Source: an uncultured Flavobacteriaceae bacterium
GTDB lineage: Bacteria; Bacteroidota; Bacteroidia; Flavobacteriales; Flavobacteriaceae
NCBI GenBank assembly: GCA_947500385.1
Contig: CANMSA010000015.1
Location: 62,001-126,000, forward strand
Direction: 5' to 3'
Length of the DNA: 64,000 nucleotides
The notes beneath the pieces are model-generated. The model made no database searches and was not told the DNA's origin. It saw only the letters and a program-made list of their open reading frames with translations. The position numbers were made by a program, and so were the translations under genes. Positions 28,022 to 36,411 of this stretch are shown piece after piece; position 1 is the stretch's first letter; every line of letters starts with the position of its first letter.

Positions 28022-28642
28022 CTAAAAAATATCGGGATTTCCTTTGCCCTCACGCACAACATACGGACTGCCATCAGAAAGATCGATAATGGTAGAGGCC
28101 ACATTGTCGCCGTAACCACCATCGATTACCAAATCAACAAGATTACCCCATTTTTCATAAATCAACTCGGGATCTGTAGTATATTCGAGTAACTCATCCT
28201 CATCACGGATGGACGTCGATACAATAGGATTCCCCAAACCAACGACCAATGCATTGGCAATACGGTTGTCGGGAACCCGTATTCCTACGGTCTTTTTCCT
28301 TTTAAAATCTTTGGGGAGGTTATTGTTGCCCGGCAAGATAAACGTGTAGGCACCCGGCAAGGCACGCTTCAGTATCTTGAAAGTAGCGGTATCTATTTGA
28401 CGAACATAATCGGAAAGGTTGCTTAAATCTGCACAGATAAACGACCATTGTGCTTTGGCCAATTTTATACCCTTTATGCGGGCAATACGTTCCAAGGCCC
28501 TTGTATTCGTAATATCACAACCAAGCCCATACACAGTATCGGTAGGATAAATTACGAGTCCCCCTTTTCGAAGTACTTCCACTACCCTCTCTATTTCCTT
28601 AGGGTTCGGATTGTCCTCATATATCTTAATAAACGCAGCCAT
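28022..28642 (-). CDS. L-threonylcarbamoyladenylate synthase (Sua5/YciO/YrdC family)
   Basis: A 206-residue single-domain YrdC-fold protein. Recognisable parts are LRKGGLVIYPTDTVYGLGCD (in its conserved core PTDTVYGL), KRALPGAYTFIL, TVGIRVPDN and IVSTSIR. This family makes threonylcarbamoyl-AMP for the t6A modification at position 37 of ANN-decoding tRNAs. There is no C-terminal Sua5 domain. It might instead be the YciO branch, whose activity is weak, as the text KRKKTVGIRVPDN is shared by both. Confidence 0.82.
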   Translation of the reverse strand: MAAFIKIYEDNPNPKEIERVVEVLRKGGLVIYPTDTVYGLGCDITNTRALERIARIKGIKLAKAQWSFICADLSNLSDYVRQIDTATFKILKRALPGAYTFILPGNNNLPKDFKRKKTVGIRVPDNRIANALVVGLGNPIVSTSIRDEDELLEYTTDPELIYEKWGNLVDLVIDGGYGDNVASTIIDLSDGSPYVVREGKGNPDIF

Positions 28643-28708
28643 TGATCATAGTTAATAACTACGAAGTTAAGGATATCAAAATAATACCGTTTAACACGAT
28701 ATTATTTG

Positions 28709-28769
28709 TACTTTTGACCTATTAAAGTCTCTTTGTAAACATACTAGGCGTCGATGTATCCAACATCGA
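28709..28769 (+). promoter_or_regulatory. Candidate promoter and leader hairpin of the oxidoreductase gene
   Basis: TACTTTTG at 28709-28716 matches TAnnTTTG. Within the resulting leader, 28751-28769 forms a 7-bp perfect stem (TCGATGT / ACATCGA) with a 5-base loop. There is no T-run after it and the gene starts 63 bp later, so its role is unclear. Confidence 0.35.
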
Positions 28770-28832
28770 ACTTAAAAGCCATCAACAACCGTCGATGGCA
28801 CATCTTCAATTCACTAAATACAAAGAGAAATC

Positions 28833-29474
28833 ATGATTCAAAATACAAAGATTGCCATCATTGGTGGTACGGGAAAATCTGGCCAATACTTGATAAGGCA
28901 GCTGATAACACGCAAGGTGTATTTCAAAATGCTCGTGAGAAACCCAAAAAATGGTACTATAGGGAGCCCGTTTGCAGAAATCGTTCGCGGCGATGTATCC
29001 AATATCGATACGGTACGGAATTTATTAAGTGGCTGTAATGCTGTCATTAGTCTGCTTGGAAGTGGAATACCTCCCAGCAAACCAACTATTTTTAGTACCG
29101 GAACGCAAAACGTTCTTTCAGTAATGCAGGAATTTGGGTTAAAGCGCTATGTAGTGGCAACGGGATTGAATGTAAATACCGTCCAGGACCAAAAAAGTCC
29201 TAAAACCCAATTTGCAACGGATTGGATGTATCAAAACTTCCCGAAGTCGACAAAAGACCGACAGGATGAGTACGAGTTGCTGGTAGCAAGTCAATGCGAT
29301 TGGACCTTGGTACGTTTGCCCGTCATTACCTTAACCGAGGAACGCATGGTGGTCAAAACAAGACTTAATGACTGTGAAGGCGATCATATCAATGCCGGAG
29401 ATTTGGCAGATTTTCTGATCTCGCAGCTTACGGATACCACTTTTTATAAGGAAGCGCCTTTTTTATTCAATTAA
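28833..29474 (+). CDS. NAD(P)-binding oxidoreductase of the NmrA-like SDR group
   Basis: A 213-residue protein with an N-terminal Rossmann motif IAIIGGTGKSGQYLI (GxxGxxG), an acidic or basic residue region MLVRNPKN that suggests NADP preference, and later GDVSNIDTVRNLL and YVVATGLNVN. This is the short atypical SDR (NmrA/YesF-like) layout without the YxxxK catalytic pair. Such proteins act as quinone or flavin reductases or as redox-sensing regulators; substrate unknown. A strong terminator follows. Confidence 0.75.
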   Translation: MIQNTKIAIIGGTGKSGQYLIRQLITRKVYFKMLVRNPKNGTIGSPFAEIVRGDVSNIDTVRNLLSGCNAVISLLGSGIPPSKPTIFSTGTQNVLSVMQEFGLKRYVVATGLNVNTVQDQKSPKTQFATDWMYQNFPKSTKDRQDEYELLVASQCDWTLVRLPVITLTEERMVVKTRLNDCEGDHINAGDLADFLISQLTDTTFYKEAPFLFN

Positions 29475-29480
29475 TTTTCA

Positions 29481-29521
29481 AGGCCTTGGTTATGATTCAA
29501 TAATCAGGGCCTATTTGTTTT
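29481..29521 (+). terminator. Rho-independent terminator after the oxidoreductase gene
   Basis: A 13-bp stem (29481-29493 with 29500-29512, including two G-T pairs) starting with AGGCC and ending GGCCT, with a 6-base loop, then TATTTGTTTT. It follows the stop codon by 6 bp. Confidence 0.7.
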
Positions 29522-29903
29522 GTAGGTTATTTAAAAGGTCCATTATCGGAATATATTCTTGAAAAAGGATGCTAAGTCCAATGACGGTTCTATTGCAAGT
29601 TAATCAACTGTGCTTCGCAAATTGTTCTTAGATAACACTTTTTCCTGGGCCTGCAATCATGATATGGAAAACTCATACAATGAAATAGTTTCGCGCTATT
29701 AGGCCATATTCGCGGGTAAATTCGCCTAGGCCAAAACAATGATTTCCCATAATTTTCCTAAAATGGACACAAAAAACGAAAATCTTCCCTAGTTCTTTAC
29801 AGGAAAATCCTACCACAGGCAGTAGTAATAGGCCGTTTAACTTTTTTTTAACGGATGATTTGTGTCAAACGCTTATTTACCTCATTTTTGTAAAAAAAAT
29901 AAT
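29522..29903. other. Long gene-free stretch
   Basis: About 380 bp with no supported open reading frame on either strand. It must hold the promoter of the large T9SS gene; a near match CATTTTTG is seen just before it at 29883-29890. No repeat or RNA gene is apparent. Confidence 0.5.
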
Positions 29904-32900
29904 ATGAGAAACCTGTTACTTCTATTCATTTTATTTACTGCCACGATAGTATCCGGGCAGTACAATAAAAGTGCCCCCTGGATGGTAGCATTGGAAAAAA
30001 AACAATCCGCTACTGTTTCCAAAAATGGAAATGATTCTTTTACCATTTACGAAATTTCAGATTCCTTTGAAGCGTATTGGAAAGACAAAGACCCTGATAA
30101 AAAAGGAAGTGGTTACAAACCCTTCATGCGGTGGAAAAACTATTGGGAACAAATGGCCAATGCCGATGGTTCCCTACCCAGCCCGGCCGAGTACTGGCAG
30201 AGTTTTAAAAACAAACAGAACAATGCAGGCAAACCGGTCAATCCAACCAGTGATTGGAGCTCTATCGGACCCTTTGAGCATGGTAGGTTTTCAGGAGCTT
30301 TACCGGGACAAGGCCGTGTGAATGCAGTGGCCGTAGATCCGAATGACCCAAATACGTGGTATGTGGGTGCGCCCGCAGGAGGTATTTGGAAATCGACCAA
30401 TGCAGGGACCACTTGGGCCACCTTGTTCGACGATTTTCCCCAAATTGGGGTTTCAGGTATTGCCATCGACCCGAACAATTCTGATATCGTTTATATCGCC
30501 ACAGGTGATGACGACGCAGCCGATTCCTTTAGCGTAGGGGTTTTTAAATCATTGGATGGCGGTGCTACCTGGAATGAAACAGGCTTAAATCCTTCTAGTG
30601 GAGGTACCGGTTTTTTGATGAATGAAATTACGATAGACCCGACCAACTCCAATGTTATATGGGTAGGGACCAATGCAGGTCTGCAAAAATCAGTAGACGG
30701 CGGGGATACCTGGGAGGTGAAACAAAACGGGAATATCTCCGATTTTAAGTTAAAGCCCGGAAATAGTCAAGTAATCTATGCCGTAGATACCAATTCCTAT
30801 TATGTATCGGTAAACGGGGGGGATAGCTTTACCGAGGTAACGACAAATTTACCGACCAACTCTGGAAGACTGGCCTTAGCAGTGACCCCGGCCAACCCCA
30901 ATATGGTGTATCTGTTGAGTGCCGACCGTGGTGCGAACGATTTTGCCTTTCAAGGACTTTTTAAATCTACCGATAGCGGGCAATCTTTTACCGAGACGGC
31001 CAATACCGTTAATATTTTTGAATCGAACCAAGCGTGGTTTGATCTGGCTATTGAGGTCTCCCCGACCAATGCCAATGAAGTGTACATTGGTTGTTTAAAT
31101 ATTTGGAAAAGTACCAATGGCGGGGATGATTTTACACAACTAAATCAGTGGTTCGATGCTACACCTTCTTATACACATGCCGATATCCATACCTTGAAAT
31201 TTTTTAATGGAAACCTTTTCTGCGGGAGTGATGGCGGGGTGTATGTCTCCGAGGACAACGGAACAACTTTTACCGACTATACCGCAGGAATTGCTATTAG
31301 CCAGTTCTATCGTTTGTCCGTAGCGAAGAGCGACTCTGGTAAGATGGCAGGGGGACTTCAGGATAACTCTGGTTTTGTACGGAATAATGGGAGCTGGAAC
31401 GTCTATACGGGCGGTGACGGAATGGACTATGAAATAGACCCCACCAACAGTAGTCTTGTTTATGGGTTTAGCCAATTTGGCGGGAACCTATGGGTCTCTA
31501 CCAATTCGGGACAGTCTATAGGACGTGTTTTCCCTCCTACGGATGGTGATAACAACTCCATCCGCGGCAATTGGATTACCCCATTGGCCATTAATAGTGA
31601 AGGAGAGGTATTTTCCGGTTTTGATGGGCTCTATAAGTTAGAGGGCAATTCTTGGACAAAGCTGTCCGGGGTAGGTTCTGGCCCGTTGGATGATGTCGAG
31701 ATTGACCAGACGAATTCCGATAACATCTATGTGGCTGAAAATGCTACCTTGTTCAGAAGTACAAACGGTGGAACTACCTTTACCATCTTGAACGAATTTG
31801 ATTCCAATATTTCGGATATTGCGTTGAATAGCACAGACCCAAACGTCCTATATGTGACCACTTCCAACCGAGTTGGAACGTCGCAAAGTGGGCAACCCAA
31901 TCAACGAGGGGTTTTTAAACTCACCATTAACGGATCAAATGCGACGGAGGAAGAAATCACCTTAAATCTTCCTACAGATCAAGCTTTCCTATCCATCGCA
32001 CATCAAGGTAGAGACGCTACCAACCCTATTTTTGTGGGCACCAACCTTGGCGTATATCGCTTGGATGATACGTTGACAGAATGGGAAGACTATTTCACCG
32101 GTTTTCCGAATACGGCAGTAGGGGACTTGGAAATATCGGTCGATGACGCGATTATTACCGCTGCAACCTACGGGCGGGGTATCTGGCAATCGCCGATTCC
32201 TGTGCAAGCACCCGACAATGATGCGCGGTTGTTAAGTGTAACACCTGGCAATAGCGCCGTTTTCTGTGATGACGTAGTTCCCGAAATAGTGGTTGAAAAC
32301 AAAGGAGCCAACTCCATTACCTCTGTAGATGTCACCTATGATGTGAATGGCGGAAGTAGTGAAAGTTTTAACTGGACAGGTACCATTCCTGTAGGGGGAC
32401 AGGAGACCATTCCATTTCCTTCTTTTTTAACTGGGTTTGTGGGCATTGTGGCTTTAAACGTTAGTATATCTATCACCGATGACGCCTATTCGGATAACAA
32501 CAGCCTTAGTACGGACTTTATATTAAACGAATCTACTCCCCAAAATACCCTCTTCACTTTCGAAAGTGAGAGTGAAGCATTGTTCGCTTTCAATGAGGGA
32601 GGTACTGGATCGGTATGGGAACGAGGGGTGCCCACTGGCACGTTGTTGAATACCGCAAGTTCTGGTACCCAGGTAATGGGAACGGTATTGGATGGAAATC
32701 ACCCGGACCAAACCAAAGGTTTTTTACTAAGTAAGTGTTACGACCTATCGAACCTTTTGGCACCAAAGCTGAGCTTTGATATGGCCTATGATCTCGAAGA
32801 GAATTGGGATGTTGTATATGTAGAATATTCAACAAACGGTGGAACTGCTTGGGAGGTCCTTGGTAGTATAGATAGCCAGCCCAATTGGTACAATAGCGAT

Positions 32901-34175
32901 AGAACAAATGCCATTTCAGGGGAGGCTGATGATTGTCAAAACTGCCCCGGGGCCCAATGGACCGGCACCAATGCTACCATGACCGAGTATACCTATGACT
33001 TTGTGGCCAATGCGGCCCTTGGAGAAGTCGATTTGACTACAGAAACGAACATCCTTTTTAGAATCGTTTTCCAATCCGACCCGGCTGTTACACAAGAAGG
33101 CGCTATTGTCGATGATTTTATTGTTAGTGGGTTTATAGATGATGAGGACGATGACAACGATGGCGTATTGGATGTGGACGATAACTGTCCGTTAGTCGCC
33201 AACGCTGATCAGACGAATACGGATGGGGATGACGAGGGCGATTCCTGCGATATGGATGATGACAATGACGGTATTTTAGACCTAGATGATAATTGTCCAT
33301 TAACACCCAATGCCGATCAAGCCGATTTTGATGGTGATGGTATTGGTGATGTTTGTGACGATGATATTGATAATGATGGGGTGCCAAATGCGCAAGATAC
33401 TTGTCCTGAGACACCCGTTGGAGCGGTAATCGACGTTACTGGATGTGCTATATTTTCATTACCTGCCAATAACTTTAGGATACTCACCAACGGAGAGTCC
33501 TGTATTAGTAGCAATAACGGTAGTATTATCGTCGAGGTTGTTGAAGCACTCAACTATACGGCAACCCTGACGGGTACTGGCACTCCGATCGAAAATACGT
33601 TTACGGATACGACCACTTTTGCCGACTTGGAGGCGGGATCCTATCAAGTATGCATCACGGTGGACGGAGAAGCGGGTTATGAAAACTGTTTCGACTTAAT
33701 TATTTCCGAACCAGAACCCTTATCGGTAGCATCAAAAGTAAGTAGTTTAAAAGGAGAGGTAACCTTCGATCTATCTGGTGGGGACCGCTACTTTATCACC
33801 TTGAACAATGAGGTGTTCACTACTACCGAAAAACAAATTACACTTCCGCTCAATCAAGTTGAGAATGCTGTGTCCATAAAAACGGACAAGGACTGTCAAG
33901 GCGTGTATAAGGAAACCATCGTACTCAGCAATGAATTGTTTATTTATCCCAACCCTATAGAAAGTGGTAATTTGACCGTTTTCCTAGGAAATACTTCCAG
34001 CAAAGAAGCTACGTTATCCTTGTATAGTATTAATGGCGCAACGGTATTTACGAAACCTTTTGCCATTAATGCCGGTACCGTTCAGTTCAACGTAGACGTC
34101 TTGTCAAAAGGCATTTACATTTTAAATGTAAAGACCGACAAGACCTTGTTAACCCAAAAAATTGTAAGAAAATGA
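29904..34175 (+). CDS. Large secreted T9SS protein with sortilin/BNR-like repeats and TSP type-3 repeats
   Basis: A 1423-residue protein. Signal peptide (1-20, ending VSGQ). Residues about 95-770 contain many Asp-box/BNR-like units (GGDTWEVK, SGQSFTE, NGGTTFTI), the seven- to ten-bladed beta-propeller pattern of VPS10/sortilin and photosystem HCF136-like proteins. A beta-sandwich region follows. Residues about 1085-1175 form calcium-binding thrombospondin type-3 repeats rich in DxDxDG (DDDNDGVLDVDDNCP). The last 75 residues start LFIYPNPIESGN, a type A T9SS sorting domain. Surface or secreted adhesin or enzyme, no catalytic motif seen. The start at 29862 is less likely because it would bury the signal peptide. 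Confidence 0.82.
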   Translation: MRNLLLLFILFTATIVSGQYNKSAPWMVALEKKQSATVSKNGNDSFTIYEISDSFEAYWKDKDPDKKGSGYKPFMRWKNYWEQMANADGSLPSPAEYWQSFKNKQNNAGKPVNPTSDWSSIGPFEHGRFSGALPGQGRVNAVAVDPNDPNTWYVGAPAGGIWKSTNAGTTWATLFDDFPQIGVSGIAIDPNNSDIVYIATGDDDAADSFSVGVFKSLDGGATWNETGLNPSSGGTGFLMNEITIDPTNSNVIWVGTNAGLQKSVDGGDTWEVKQNGNISDFKLKPGNSQVIYAVDTNSYYVSVNGGDSFTEVTTNLPTNSGRLALAVTPANPNMVYLLSADRGANDFAFQGLFKSTDSGQSFTETANTVNIFESNQAWFDLAIEVSPTNANEVYIGCLNIWKSTNGGDDFTQLNQWFDATPSYTHADIHTLKFFNGNLFCGSDGGVYVSEDNGTTFTDYTAGIAISQFYRLSVAKSDSGKMAGGLQDNSGFVRNNGSWNVYTGGDGMDYEIDPTNSSLVYGFSQFGGNLWVSTNSGQSIGRVFPPTDGDNNSIRGNWITPLAINSEGEVFSGFDGLYKLEGNSWTKLSGVGSGPLDDVEIDQTNSDNIYVAENATLFRSTNGGTTFTILNEFDSNISDIALNSTDPNVLYVTTSNRVGTSQSGQPNQRGVFKLTINGSNATEEEITLNLPTDQAFLSIAHQGRDATNPIFVGTNLGVYRLDDTLTEWEDYFTGFPNTAVGDLEISVDDAIITAATYGRGIWQSPIPVQAPDNDARLLSVTPGNSAVFCDDVVPEIVVENKGANSITSVDVTYDVNGGSSESFNWTGTIPVGGQETIPFPSFLTGFVGIVALNVSISITDDAYSDNNSLSTDFILNESTPQNTLFTFESESEALFAFNEGGTGSVWERGVPTGTLLNTASSGTQVMGTVLDGNHPDQTKGFLLSKCYDLSNLLAPKLSFDMAYDLEENWDVVYVEYSTNGGTAWEVLGSIDSQPNWYNSDRTNAISGEADDCQNCPGAQWTGTNATMTEYTYDFVANAALGEVDLTTETNILFRIVFQSDPAVTQEGAIVDDFIVSGFIDDEDDDNDGVLDVDDNCPLVANADQTNTDGDDEGDSCDMDDDNDGILDLDDNCPLTPNADQADFDGDGIGDVCDDDIDNDGVPNAQDTCPETPVGAVIDVTGCAIFSLPANNFRILTNGESCISSNNGSIIVEVVEALNYTATLTGTGTPIENTFTDTTTFADLEAGSYQVCITVDGEAGYENCFDLIISEPEPLSVASKVSSLKGEVTFDLSGGDRYFITLNNEVFTTTEKQITLPLNQVENAVSIKTDKDCQGVYKETIVLSNELFIYPNPIESGNLTVFLGNTSSKEATLSLYSINGATVFTKPFAINAGTVQFNVDVLSKGIYILNVKTDKTLLTQKIVRK

Positions 34176-34885
34176 AAGTAGCATATATAACAGGAATTAT
34201 AACGTTAAGTGTAATGATATCTTGCGGTGGAGGCGGTGACGACTCCCCCCCACCTACTCCGCCCGACCCCGTTGCGGATCCCAAGGCCACTACCTTGGTA
34301 TTTCCTGAAAACAATACAGAGTGCAACGAGGGCGTGGTTGTAGATGACACCAGAAGCAGGGTAACTTTTCGTTGGAACCAGGCGGATGATACCGATAATT
34401 ATGAGGTCAATGTGCGCAATTTGAATACGAACAATACCAGTACTTCACGCGTTCCGGGAACAGAGGTTGAAATTCAAATTGATAGAGGTACCCCTTACGA
34501 ATGGTATGTGGTATCCACCGCCATGGGTACCAACGTTACCGCGGAGAGCGCCAAATTCAAATTTTACAACCAAGGCCCGGGAATTACAAACTATGCCCCT
34601 TTCCCTGCAGAGGCAGTCAGTCCCGCTAGAGGTGCCACGGTAAGCAGCACTTCGGGGATGATTACCTTAGAATGGACCGGAAGTGATATCGATGATGATA
34701 TTACGGAATACGAAGTGTTTTTTGGTACGGATCCAAATCCTGCAGCTTCTATTGGAACCGCTACGGAAACGACCTTTGATGCAACGGTGATGGCAGATAC
34801 TACCTACTACTGGCGTGTGGTGAGTACCGATAGCCAAGGGAATACCTCTCAATCGGAAATATTTGAATTTAAAGTAAGTAGCTAA
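34172..34885 (+). CDS. Fibronectin type III-like lipoprotein
   Basis: A 237-residue protein whose ATG overlaps the stop of the T9SS gene (ATGA), so the two are translationally coupled. Lipobox cysteine about C18 (VMISCGGGG) followed by DDS, which fits the Bacteroidota surface-export signal. Two fibronectin type III-like domains (about 40-125 and 140-237) are suggested by TFRWNQADDTDNYEVNVR and LEWTGSDIDDDITEYEVFF, and by WYVVSTAMG and YWRVVSTDSQGN. It may partner with the T9SS protein on the surface. Confidence 0.75.
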   Translation: MKVAYITGIITLSVMISCGGGGDDSPPPTPPDPVADPKATTLVFPENNTECNEGVVVDDTRSRVTFRWNQADDTDNYEVNVRNLNTNNTSTSRVPGTEVEIQIDRGTPYEWYVVSTAMGTNVTAESAKFKFYNQGPGITNYAPFPAEAVSPARGATVSSTSGMITLEWTGSDIDDDITEYEVFFGTDPNPAASIGTATETTFDATVMADTTYYWRVVSTDSQGNTSQSEIFEFKVSS

Positions 34886-34938
34886 TTGCGCATCGCGGTC
34901 TTTTTTGACCTCGTCTGGGTATCAAACGGTTAATTAAA

Positions 34939-35403
34939 ATGAAAAGAATAGTCATAGTTGCAATGGTAATCGGTTTGGCAAGCTGTGCTTCTCAAAATAC
35001 GCTTGAGACAACCAATATTCCTTTTAAAGTTGGGAGTAGTAGTTTTCAGGAGTGGACCGGTGGCAGGGAGGAAAGCGGTGCTGGCGGAGAACTGAATATT
35101 TCAATGTCCGAACTACCAGAAGAGGCCATCACTTTTGAAAAGGTCTACTTCAGGGGGCGTGCCATGAATTGTAAACTAATGAAGGGCGAAGAAAATACCG
35201 CACTCGTCTCTTCTTTTAAATTAGAAGATGGATCAAAGGCAGGCCTTGGCAAGGATGTACAAAAAATGCTGGACACTTTTGAAGTAAAGGGAACCGAAGC
35301 CATTATAGCGTATACCGCCGAAGATGGAAAAACCAAATATGTAAAGGTTACCGGAATAAAGGAAAAAGCCCCGCGCATCTACTCCAGCAGACCTAAAAAT
35401 TAA
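34939..35403 (+). CDS. Unknown lipoprotein
   Basis: A 154-residue protein of unrecognised family with a lipobox cysteine at about C16 (GLASCASQ). The mature part has short strands (ISMSELPEEAITFEKVYFRG, shortened) and a lysine-rich tail. It is 53 bp after the FN3-like gene in the same direction and ahead of a bidirectional terminator, so it is probably the last gene of that transcript. Confidence 0.65.
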   Translation: MKRIVIVAMVIGLASCASQNTLETTNIPFKVGSSSFQEWTGGREESGAGGELNISMSELPEEAITFEKVYFRGRAMNCKLMKGEENTALVSSFKLEDGSKAGLGKDVQKMLDTFEVKGTEAIIAYTAEDGKTKYVKVTGIKEKAPRIYSSRPKN

Positions 35404-35424
35404 CTAAGAATATCAAAAAAATGG

Positions 35425-35467
35425 TGAATGCGAATTGAAAATACGGGGTATTTTCGGTTCGCATTTA
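35425..35467. terminator. Bidirectional rho-independent terminator
   Basis: A long stem: AATGCGAA / TTCGCATT (35427-35434 with 35458-35465), two T-G pairs, then GAAAATA / TATTTTC around a CGGGG loop. T-rich DNA follows in both directions (TTATTTTA on the plus strand, seven Ts on the minus strand). It overlaps the stop codon of the GH16 gene. Confidence 0.85.
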
Positions 35468-36340
35468 TTTTACCTGATACACCCGTACATAATCCACCTC
35501 CATGGTTGCTGGGAAAATAGAATTATCAACCCCTTTAATACCGCCCCAATTACCTCCCACGGCAATATTCATCAAAAAGTAAAACTCTTTGGCGAAGGGC
35601 CAATTGTCTTCATTAAACGTATTGGGCCGTAAGAATGAAAGTTGCACGTTTTTAATATCATCGATATAGAACTTCAAATACTTTTCGGTCCATAACACCC
35701 CATAGTTATGAAATTCTTCTTCAATGGTTTCCAAGGGCAATGGTCCCGAGGTTATTTGGGTACCATTCATATGATTGTTTGCCGTGCTATGTATTGAAAA
35801 ATGCATCTGATTCGGTTCGAAACTTACATATTCCATGATGTCGATTTCCCCACAGGCAGGCCATCCTACCGATTGTATGTCATTGCCTAACATCCATATT
35901 GCGGGCCAAATGCCGTTGCCTTTGTGCTCTGGCATCTTCGCCCGTATTTCCATACGTCCCTTTCGAAACGATTTTTTGCTATTCATCCTCGTAGAAGAAT
36001 AGTTTGCTCCATTGCTTTTCTCATTTCGGGCAATGATTTTCAGCGTACCATCACTTACAACCACATTATCTCCGTCTACATAGTTTTGCAGTTCATTGTT
36101 TCCCCAACCGTTTGCCCCAGTTTCAAAAAGCCAATTTTCCGTGGAAACCGCATCTCCATCAAACTCATCGCTCCATACCAGGGTGGCCTTATCCCAATAA
36201 TCCTCTGCAAAAACGTCCGGTAATGGATCGGGAGTCGGCTTTTCTTCCGCAACAACTTCCGGATTGCCACTATCAGATCCTCCGCAGGAGTTTAAGGTAA
36301 TCACAAGAACGCTTAAAAGGTATAGTTTAGAGGGTATCAT
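35465..36340 (-). CDS. Glycoside hydrolase family 16 lipoprotein (beta-1,3-glucanase/laminarinase-like)
   Basis: A 291-residue protein starting at ATG 36340 (an upstream ATG at 36388 would add 16 residues before the signal). Lipobox cysteine about C19 (TLNSCGG) followed by SDSG. The GH16 catalytic motif is GEIDIMEYV, with nucleophile E165, D167 and acid-base E170. The context WPACGEIDIME, followed by HFSIHS, is of the laminarinase/beta-1,3-glucanase type; porphyranases and agarases differ here. It should cleave algal or microbial beta-glucans at the cell surface. No SusC/SusD pair is adjacent. Confidence 0.88.
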   Translation of the reverse strand: MIPSKLYLLSVLVITLNSCGGSDSGNPEVVAEEKPTPDPLPDVFAEDYWDKATLVWSDEFDGDAVSTENWLFETGANGWGNNELQNYVDGDNVVVSDGTLKIIARNEKSNGANYSSTRMNSKKSFRKGRMEIRAKMPEHKGNGIWPAIWMLGNDIQSVGWPACGEIDIMEYVSFEPNQMHFSIHSTANNHMNGTQITSGPLPLETIEEEFHNYGVLWTEKYLKFYIDDIKNVQLSFLRPNTFNEDNWPFAKEFYFLMNIAVGGNWGGIKGVDNSIFPATMEVDYVRVYQVK

Positions 36341-36411
36341 ACAACTTCGTTTGTTTATAAAGATAGCCAGAATAGCCGAAAGGCGCAATTAAGATGCTTA
36401 TTGAGAGCTAT

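Noticed and set aside
28751-28769. The 7-bp hairpin as a terminator or riboswitch
   Set aside because: No T-run follows, and no known riboswitch core is visible; kept only as part of a possible leader.
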